Source of the DNA: an uncultured Collinsella sp.
GTDB taxonomy: Bacteria; Actinomycetota; Coriobacteriia; Coriobacteriales; Coriobacteriaceae
Assembly (NCBI GenBank): GCA_902479205.1
Contig: CABSNX010000012.1
Location: 1-17,439, forward strand
Direction of reading: 5' to 3'
Length of the DNA: 17,439 nt
The notes under the pieces are model-generated. The model was not told where the DNA came from and did no database searches. It saw only the letters and a list, made by a program, of their open reading frames with translations. The position numbers were made by a program, and so were the translations under genes. Within the stretch, counting starts at the first letter, position 1; each line of letters starts with the position of its first letter. Below, in pieces: positions 8,417 to 13,366 of the stretch.

Positions 8417-8456
8417 ACGGGGCGCGCCGGGGGTCCGGCGCGTCCCGTTTTAATTT
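8417..8456 (+). terminator. Terminator-type hairpin before the EamA transporter gene
   Basis: A 14-bp stem (8417-8430 with 8435-8448, one G-U pair) with a GGGT loop is followed by TTTTAATTT. It lies about 70 bases before the transporter start and 307 bases after the YhgE stop. TTGCAT (8386-8391) and TACAGT (8410-8415), 18 bases apart, resemble a weak promoter whose start point would fall inside this hairpin. It may be a late terminator for upstream transcription or part of the transporter leader. Confidence 0.55.
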
Positions 8457-8523
8457 GACCATGAGGCGGCACGCGGCCATGCGCGTGCGGACACCACGCC
8501 CAGACCGAGCGCGAGGATGCCCT

Positions 8524-9507
8524 ATGGCCCATCATGCCGTTGATGAAATCGAAAATATGCCCGATAGCCCTGTAGCCCGCGAAGACCTGGGTGCCGGCGG
8601 TGCCTCTCGCGGTGCCGGTGCGCGCTCGCCGCTGTTCTGGAAGGTCTTGCTGCTTTCGATAGCGGTCATCTGGGGCTATTCCTTTACCACCATGAAGGAC
8701 GCGCTCGATACCATTCCGGTGTTCGAGCTGCTCTACATTCGCTTTCTTCCGGCGGCGCTGGTCATGCTTGCCGTCTTCCACAAGCGCATTGTTGCCCATT
8801 TCAACGCTCGAAACCTGATTGTTGGACTCGGCATGGGCGCGCTCATGTGGGGTGCCTACGGTTTGCAGACGATCGGCCTGGCGCAGACCACGGCAGGCAA
8901 AAGCGCATTTTTGACGGGCACGTACTGCATCTTGGTTCCGTTTGCGAGCTACGTCCTAAGCGGCGAAAAGCTTACCCGTTACAACTTGGGCGCCGCGTTG
9001 CTGTGCCTGGCGGGCATTGGTCTGGTGGCGCTCGATAGCGTCGAGTTCAATGTCGGCGATGTCATCACACTGGGCGGTGCGGTCTTCTTTGCCATCCAGA
9101 TGGCGGTGACCGCCAAGTATGGCCGCAAGATGGACATCAACGTCATCACGTTTTGGATGTTTGTGGGCAACGGCGTGCTGAGCCTGATCTCGTCGCTGCT
9201 ATTCGAGACCCAAGCGCCGCTGTCCGTTTGGACGCCGAGCTTTATCAGTGTGATGGCGTTTCTCTCGGTGGGCTGCACATGTGTGGCTCTGCTCATCCAA
9301 AACGTCGGCCTGGCGCATGTCCCGGCCTCGACGGGCTCGCTGCTCCTTTCGATGGAGTCGCCTTCGGGTGTGCTGTTCTCGGTGCTGCTGATGGGGGAGG
9401 CGCTCACCTCGCGCCTGCTCGCCGGCTTCGCGCTCATCTTTCTTTCGATTGTCTTGAGCGAGACGCATTTCGATTTTTTGCGTCGAAAGCCGCGTCCGCA
9501 ATTGTAA
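8524..9507 (+). CDS. EamA/DMT-superfamily transporter
   Basis: A 327-residue integral membrane protein of the drug/metabolite transporter superfamily, with two EamA repeats of about five helices each (roughly 38-165 and 175-315). This is the normal length for the family. The first repeat begins with LLSIAVIWGYSFTTMKDAL and includes TTAGKSAFLTGTYCILVP, a typical EamA pattern. The second ends at about residue 315 and is followed by a basic tail (FLRRKPRPQL), expected on the cytoplasmic side. An unusual hydrophilic, Gly/Ala/Arg-rich leader of about 36 residues precedes helix 1. The ATG at 8524 is chosen because AGGA lies at 8514-8517; the frame is open further upstream, but that sequence contains the leader hairpin. 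Substrate unknown: such proteins export amino acids, metabolites or drugs. Confidence 0.88.
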   Translation: MAHHAVDEIENMPDSPVAREDLGAGGASRGAGARSPLFWKVLLLSIAVIWGYSFTTMKDALDTIPVFELLYIRFLPAALVMLAVFHKRIVAHFNARNLIVGLGMGALMWGAYGLQTIGLAQTTAGKSAFLTGTYCILVPFASYVLSGEKLTRYNLGAALLCLAGIGLVALDSVEFNVGDVITLGGAVFFAIQMAVTAKYGRKMDINVITFWMFVGNGVLSLISSLLFETQAPLSVWTPSFISVMAFLSVGCTCVALLIQNVGLAHVPASTGSLLLSMESPSGVLFSVLLMGEALTSRLLAGFALIFLSIVLSETHFDFLRRKPRPQL

Positions 9508-9519
9508 ACAATTTGTTGC

Positions 9520-9546
9520 GCCGCCTCCCGGGGCGGCATTTTTTAT
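9520..9546 (+). terminator. Rho-independent terminator after the EamA transporter
   Basis: GCCGCC (9520-9525) pairs with GGCGGC (9532-9537) around a short loop and is followed by ATTTTTTA, ending 13-40 bases after the transporter stop. It is a textbook terminator in the right place. Confidence 0.9.
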
Positions 9547-9570
9547 GCGTCGCCCTTAAAGTAGTACCTT

Positions 9571-9592
9571 GCACTTTACGCTATCAAAGTGC
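9571..9592. promoter_or_regulatory. Operator-like inverted repeat before the amidohydrolase gene
   Basis: GCACTTT (9571-9577) and AAAGTGC (9586-9592) form a perfect 7-bp inverted repeat around 8 bases, 31 bases before the amidohydrolase start. It sits where a promoter would be expected, so a repressor or activator site is plausible. No clear -10/-35 pair is visible. Confidence 0.35.
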
Positions 9593-9622
9593 TTGCTGCA
9601 AAAACGTTTCTGGAGGGCATCT

Positions 9623-10918
9623 ATGGCACCAGCACTGTCCGATCTTCAACCGCAATCAGCGCCCAAGGCCACCGCGGCGGCGCAGACCGCTATCGGTGAC
9701 GGTCTTGTTGCAGAAGCTCAGGCTTTTGCAGACGAGCTCGCTGCGTGGCGACACGATTTACATCAGATGCCCGAGCTGGGTAATAGCCTCCCACAGACCT
9801 CTACGTATATCCAAGCGCGCCTGACCGAGATGGACATCCCATTTGCTACGCTCGTCGATGGTTCCTGCGTTGTGGGCCTTGTCGGCGCCGGTGCCGCCGC
9901 GGCCCAAGGCAATGGCGTCTGCACGAATGAGCAGGCCGGTACGGTCATCATGCTTCGTGGCGACATGGACGCCCTGCCCGTTGCCGAGGAATCCGGCGAG
10001 CCCTTTGCATCCACCAACGGCTGCATGCACGCTTGCGGTCACGATATGCACGCGACGGCGCTGCTTGGTGCGGCTCGTATGCTCAAGGCCCGCGAGGCCG
10101 AGCTCGTCGACGCCAATGCCACCGTCAAACTGCTGTTCCAGCCGGGCGAGGAGACCTTTGAAGGGGCACGCGCTGCCATCGCCGATGGCCTGCTGCAGAA
10201 CCCGCGTCCTCAGGCGGCCTTTGCCATGCACGTTAACAGCCAATCGCCGCTCGGCCTGGTGCTCTATGGGAGCCCGGCGCTTTCGGGCGTGTACGGTTTC
10301 CGCATCACGCTGCAGGGCAAGGGCGGCCATGGCTCGAGCCCCGAGATCTGCATCGACCCCATCACGGCCGGCGTCCATGTGCACCTGGCGCTTCAGGAGC
10401 TCATCGCTCGCGAGGTGCCGGCCGCCAAGGAGGTCGCACTGACCGTGGGTAAGTTTGCCGGTGGCCAAGCGGCCAACGTCATCCCGGATACCTGCGTGCT
10501 CGAAGGCACGCTGCGCGGCTTCGACGTCGAGCTCATGGAGCACCTCAAGACCCGCATCGCGGAGGTCGTTAACGGCGTTGCCACAACATATCGTACGCCG
10601 GCGACCATCGAGACGCTTTCGGATGTTCCGCCGCTTGTACTCGACAGCGATATGACTCAGGCGTCGCTTGGCTACGTGGGCGCAGTGCTGCCCAAGGCGG
10701 CTTTCTTGCCGCTTTTCCATGCCATGGCGAGTGAGGACTTCGCGCTTATCTCGAGCGAGATTCCGAGTGCGTACTTTACCGTGGGCGCGGCCGTAACCGA
10801 CACGGACGAGCATTTTGCCCAGCACCATCCCAAGGCACGTTTTAACGATGCCGAGCTGCCGCTCGGTGCTGCGGCCTATACCGCCGTCGCTTTGGGCTAT
10901 ATCGCCGACCACCGGTAG
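9623..10918 (+). CDS. M20-family metal-dependent amidohydrolase
   Basis: A 431-residue cytosolic hydrolase of the M20D group (hippurate hydrolase, N-acyl-amino-acid or IAA-amino-acid hydrolase type), which cleaves amide-linked acyl groups from amino acids or peptides. Metal-site motifs are complete: RGDMDALP, then HACGHDMHATALLGAA with Cys138, His140 and the catalytic-region His143. FQPGEE gives Glu176/Glu177, AMHVNSQ gives His203, and ASEDFA gives Glu371. GGHGSSPE (234-241) lies in the lid/dimerisation domain. The N-terminus has an extra 35 or so Ala/Gln-rich residues before the usual start of the fold. The ATG at 9623 is chosen because TGGAGGG at 9611-9617 is a strong ribosome binding site. 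The natural substrate cannot be read from sequence. Confidence 0.92.
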   Translation: MAPALSDLQPQSAPKATAAAQTAIGDGLVAEAQAFADELAAWRHDLHQMPELGNSLPQTSTYIQARLTEMDIPFATLVDGSCVVGLVGAGAAAAQGNGVCTNEQAGTVIMLRGDMDALPVAEESGEPFASTNGCMHACGHDMHATALLGAARMLKAREAELVDANATVKLLFQPGEETFEGARAAIADGLLQNPRPQAAFAMHVNSQSPLGLVLYGSPALSGVYGFRITLQGKGGHGSSPEICIDPITAGVHVHLALQELIAREVPAAKEVALTVGKFAGGQAANVIPDTCVLEGTLRGFDVELMEHLKTRIAEVVNGVATTYRTPATIETLSDVPPLVLDSDMTQASLGYVGAVLPKAAFLPLFHAMASEDFALISSEIPSAYFTVGAAVTDTDEHFAQHHPKARFNDAELPLGAAAYTAVALGYIADHR

Positions 10919-10926
10919 CATCCAAC

Positions 10927-11014
10927 CTTGCCTTTCAAGCCTGCGGGCATGGCCATAAGGCCTATGCCCTTGTCTTTCAAGGCAATCTTGGGCACTACCG
11001 GCGCCCGGCGCCGG
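10927..11014 (+). other. Spacer stem-loops between the amidohydrolase and MFS genes
   Basis: TTGCCTT (10927-10933) and AAGGCAA (10979-10985) bracket an inner imperfect stem, GGGCATGGCC with GGCCTATGCCC, giving a long interrupted hairpin that begins 8 bases after the stop. A second, very GC-rich palindrome follows: CCGGCGCC and GGCGCCGG around one base (10998-11014). Neither has a clear T-run on the + strand. They may aid termination or mRNA 3' end stability. Confidence 0.45.
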
Positions 11015-11041
11015 CTATTCGTTTGTTAAATAAGGAGCAGT

Positions 11042-11491
11042 ATGCCCCAGCAGCGTAAGTTCTTCCCCGGCTGGCTCGTGGTGGCCTCCGGCTTCGTGAT
11101 CATGGCCACGTGCTACACGATTTTCGTCAACTGCATGAGCCTGTTCCAGCCGCTCATCGTCAGCGACTTGGGAATATCTCTTGCGCAGTACAACATCTCC
11201 AATGCGATCTCTACCGTGGTGAGCGTTATCGGATCGCTTGTCATTGGCCATGTTGCCGATAAAGTAAGCGGTCGCGTTTTGGGCTCCCTAACCGTTATCG
11301 CTACCTCTGCCGTTCTTGCCAGCATGAGCTTTGTCGGTGAGCTGTGGCAGGTCTACGTGCTCTTTGCCGTTTCGGGCTCCTTTGCGAGCACCTGGATTGT
11401 GTGCCTGGCGTGCTCCGTGGTCATGCTCGTGTTCCTGCTGGCATCCGAGCCCATCGCCGCCAAGCTGCGCGCGAGCGTGGCGGGGGAGTAG
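11042..11491 (+). CDS. MFS transporter remnant, internally deleted
   Basis: A 149-residue membrane protein that begins like a complete Major Facilitator transporter. TM1 is at about 9-31, TM2 at about 52-70, followed by the MFS motif GHVADKVSGR (69-78), TM3 at about 80-98 and the start of TM4 at about 102-116. At about residue 117 the sequence passes straight into IVCLACSVVMLVFLLASEP and a basic tail, which reads like the final (twelfth) helix of such a protein. Intact members have about 400 residues, so some 240-260 appear to be missing in frame. The start is supported by AAGGAG at 11032-11037. The product is unlikely to transport anything. It could instead be a naturally small membrane protein, but the MFS start argues against that. 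Confidence 0.75.
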   Translation: MPQQRKFFPGWLVVASGFVIMATCYTIFVNCMSLFQPLIVSDLGISLAQYNISNAISTVVSVIGSLVIGHVADKVSGRVLGSLTVIATSAVLASMSFVGELWQVYVLFAVSGSFASTWIVCLACSVVMLVFLLASEPIAAKLRASVAGE

Positions 11492-11526
11492 ACGTCCGTC
11501 GCTCTTTTCTGTTCGTCCCGTTCTGT

Positions 11527-11590
11527 CCGTGGCCGCCTTGGAAGCCGAATGGATGCTCGTACCATCATTCGGTTTCCAAGGCGGCCACGG
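11527..11590. repeat. Long inverted repeat after the MFS remnant
   Basis: Arms 11527-11551 and 11566-11590 are 25 bases each with one G/T mismatch, around a 14-base loop. GATG and CATC can pair further inside the loop. There is no T-run after the right arm, so it is not a standard + strand terminator. It is one of three adjacent palindromes filling the MFS-hisS gap. Confidence 0.75.
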
Positions 11591-11600
11591 GCCTACGAAA

Positions 11601-11664
11601 TGATCCGCTTTCCTCCGTCCCCAACAGATCACGTGATTCGAAAGAGACGGAGGAAAATGGATCA
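11601..11664. repeat. Palindromic repeat, copy B
   Basis: Arms 11601-11619 and 11646-11664 pair over 19 bases with one mismatch and one G-U. Positions 11601-11631 match 2924-2954 at 28 of 31 bases, and match the reverse complement of the left arm of copy A slightly better (29 of 31). The shared block contains TCCTCCGTCCCC. This copy is shorter and more diverged between its arms than the one after htpG. Confidence 0.75.
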
Positions 11665-11741
11665 CAAAACGCGGCGGTGCGTCTGGCCGAACGAGTCCCC
11701 ATACCCTCGTTCGGTCAGACGCGCCGCCGCGTTTTGTTTTT
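11665..11741 (+). terminator. Large hairpin with T-run just before hisS
   Basis: Arms 11665-11695 and 11706-11736 are 31 bases each. Only two positions differ, and both still form G-U pairs in RNA; the loop is 10 bases and TTTTT follows at 11737-11741. It has the shape of a very strong intrinsic terminator for transcription entering from the MFS side. The putative hisS -10 box begins only 7 bases after the T-run. Confidence 0.7.
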
Positions 11742-11747
11742 GTGCCG

Positions 11748-11753
11748 TATAAT
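11748..11753 (+). promoter_or_regulatory. Likely -10 element of the hisS promoter
   Basis: A perfect TATAAT lies 43 bases before the hisS ATG. The matching -35 region would fall inside the right arm of the preceding hairpin (about 11725-11730) and shows no TTGACA similarity. Promoter strength is therefore unclear. Confidence 0.55.
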
Positions 11754-11795
11754 GACCACTACCTATGACGCGATACAAAAGAAAGGTGTTTGCCC

Positions 11796-13109
11796 ATGCA
11801 GGCACAGAAGGCGGAGGGAACCCGCGACCTTATCGGCGCCGAGATGCGCGCCTGGCAAAAGATGCAGCAGATTGCGGCCGGCGTGTTCGAGCCGTTTGGT
11901 TTTAAGCCCATCGAGACGCCCGCGATCGAGCAGGTGGACGTGTTTGTCCACGGTATCGGCCAGTCGACCGACGTCGTGCGCAAGGAGATGTTCCGCGTGT
12001 TTAGCGGCGCCAACCTGGAGCGCGTCTTTACCGAGGGCACCGATACCAAGCTCAAGCCCAAGCAGCGCCTGGCCCTTCGTCCCGAGGGCACGGCCGGTGT
12101 GGTGCGCGCCGTCGTGGAGAACAACCTGGTGCCCCAGGGCTCCACGCCGTTTAAGGCCTATTACGCCGAGGCCATGTTCCGCGGCGAGCGTCCTCAGAAG
12201 GGTCGCCTGCGCCAGTTCCACCAGGTGGGCATCGAGTGGCTCGGCGCCCCCGATCCGGCTGCCGACGCCGAGTGCATCATCATGCTCATGGAGTTCTACA
12301 AGCGCCTGGGCTTCGATCTGTCCAAGCTCCGTCTGCTTATTAACTCGATGGGCGATGCGCAGTGCCGTCCGGCCTATCGCGAGCAGGTCAAGCAGTTCAT
12401 TCTCGATCACGCCGACGAGATGTGCGACGAGTGCCGCGAGCGCGCCGAGCTCAACCCGCTGCGCGCCTTCGACTGCAAGAACGACCACTGCCGCGAGATC
12501 ATGGCCGACGCCCCGCTGATGGGTGACAACCTGTGCGACGAGTGCCGCGAGCACTACGAGCAAGTCAAGCGCTATTTGGACGCCGCCGGTATCGAGTATG
12601 TTGAGGATCCCACCCTGGTGCGCGGCCTGGACTACTACACCCGTACCGTCTTTGAGGTCGAGGCTCCCGGCGCCGGTGTCGGCTCCATCGGTGGCGGCGG
12701 TCGCTATGACGGCTTGGTCGAGCTCGAGGGCGGCAAACCCACGGCCGGCGTCGGCTTCGCTGTCGGTTTTGAGCGCGCCCTGCTGGCCCTGCAGGCCTTT
12801 GGCAGCGACCTGGGTGCCGAGGAGGCCCCGTGTGTCTACGTCGCCAACGCCGGTAAGGAGCTGCGTCAGAACGTCTTTACCATTACGCAGCAGCTTCGTG
12901 CCGCAGGCATCGTGACCGAGGCCGACTATCAGGGTCGTTCGCTCAAGGCCCAGTTTAAGCAAGCCGATAAGGTAGGCGCCAAGCTCATCTTGGTCCTGGG
13001 TGGCGACGAGCTTGCCGCCGGCAAGGTCAAAGTGCGCGACATGCAGAGCCATGACGAGGTGCTCGCCGATCTGGACAACGTCGTCGAGGCGGTTCGCGAG
13101 CGCCTGTAG
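11796..13109 (+). CDS. hisS: Histidine--tRNA ligase
   Basis: A class II aminoacyl-tRNA synthetase of 437 residues, of usual bacterial length, that charges tRNA-His with histidine using ATP. Motif 2 is present around residues 126-150 (MFRGERPQKGRLRQFHQVG). The histidine-specific GLDYYTRTVFEV lies at 277-288, and motif 3 (GFAVGFERALLAL) starts at residue 320. The insertion domain contains a Cys-rich block (Cys210, Cys213, Cys227, Cys232, Cys247, Cys250) around NPLRAFDCKN, as in many bacterial HisRS. The C-terminal anticodon-binding domain covers about 340-437. ATG 11796 is preferred to TTG 11790 because the AAAGG at 11783-11787 is correctly spaced only for the ATG. A stem-loop and a TATAAT box precede it; no T-box leader is visible. 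Confidence 0.97.
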   Translation: MQAQKAEGTRDLIGAEMRAWQKMQQIAAGVFEPFGFKPIETPAIEQVDVFVHGIGQSTDVVRKEMFRVFSGANLERVFTEGTDTKLKPKQRLALRPEGTAGVVRAVVENNLVPQGSTPFKAYYAEAMFRGERPQKGRLRQFHQVGIEWLGAPDPAADAECIIMLMEFYKRLGFDLSKLRLLINSMGDAQCRPAYREQVKQFILDHADEMCDECRERAELNPLRAFDCKNDHCREIMADAPLMGDNLCDECREHYEQVKRYLDAAGIEYVEDPTLVRGLDYYTRTVFEVEAPGAGVGSIGGGGRYDGLVELEGGKPTAGVGFAVGFERALLALQAFGSDLGAEEAPCVYVANAGKELRQNVFTITQQLRAAGIVTEADYQGRSLKAQFKQADKVGAKLILVLGGDELAAGKVKVRDMQSHDEVLADLDNVVEAVRERL

Positions 13110-13166
13110 CGCATCTTTTTGAGCTTCGGGCCTGCTAACGTGCCCTGCTCATGGAGAGCGATTGTT

Positions 13167-13204
13167 ACGGGGGTGTTTCGCTTTTATGCGGAATGCCCCC
13201 GTTT
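13167..13204 (+). terminator. Probable hisS terminator
   Basis: A 15-bp stem (13167-13181 with 13188-13202, three G-U pairs) with a TTTTAT loop lies 57 bases after the hisS stop and is followed by a short TTT. The uridine tract is weak, but position and stem stability favour termination. Confidence 0.6.
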
Positions 13205-13262
13205 ACGTATGCCGCCCACCGAGAAATACGACCATTTAGGGCAAAAACCTTTGCAATGCAGA

Positions 13263-13306
13263 AAATACTTTTGTGTGGTAAAGCGCAATCAGTGTCGAAA
13301 GTATTT
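13263..13306. promoter_or_regulatory. Operator-like inverted repeat over the ppc promoter
   Basis: AAATACTTT (13263-13271) and AAAGTATTT (13298-13306) form a perfect 9-bp inverted repeat 26 bases apart. The flanks extend the similarity to AGAAAATACTTT on one side and, in reverse, GAGAAATACTTT on the other. A third GAGAAATAC occurs at about 13220-13228. The right copy covers the expected -35 region of the ppc promoter, as would suit a regulator site. Confidence 0.45.
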
Positions 13307-13316
13307 CTCAAGCGCC

Positions 13317-13322
13317 TATAAT
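13317..13322 (+). promoter_or_regulatory. -10 element of the ppc promoter
   Basis: A perfect TATAAT lies 45 bases before the preferred ppc start. The -35 region is not consensus-like (TGTCGA at 18 bases), which would fit a promoter needing an activator bound at the flanking inverted repeat. Confidence 0.65.
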
Positions 13323-13366
13323 GAATACCGCATGTTACGTGCATAGAAGGAGGAATGGGAGGAAAC

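Noticed and set aside
8111..8523. Short coding frames in the YhgE-EamA gap (e.g. 8240-8458 on +, 8107-8292 on -)
   Set aside because: They run through the structured inverted-repeat element, lack ribosome binding sites and have Arg-rich translations without domain signs.
11665..11795. T-box or tRNA-like leader for hisS
   Set aside because: The spacer is a single long hairpin with no T-box consensus (TGGNACCGCG-like) and no specifier structure.
11344..12519. 391-residue + strand frame overlapping the MFS remnant, the palindromic gap and hisS
   Set aside because: It crosses three palindromes and hisS out of frame; the translation is Arg/Ser/Pro-rich nonsense typical of a shifted GC-rich frame.
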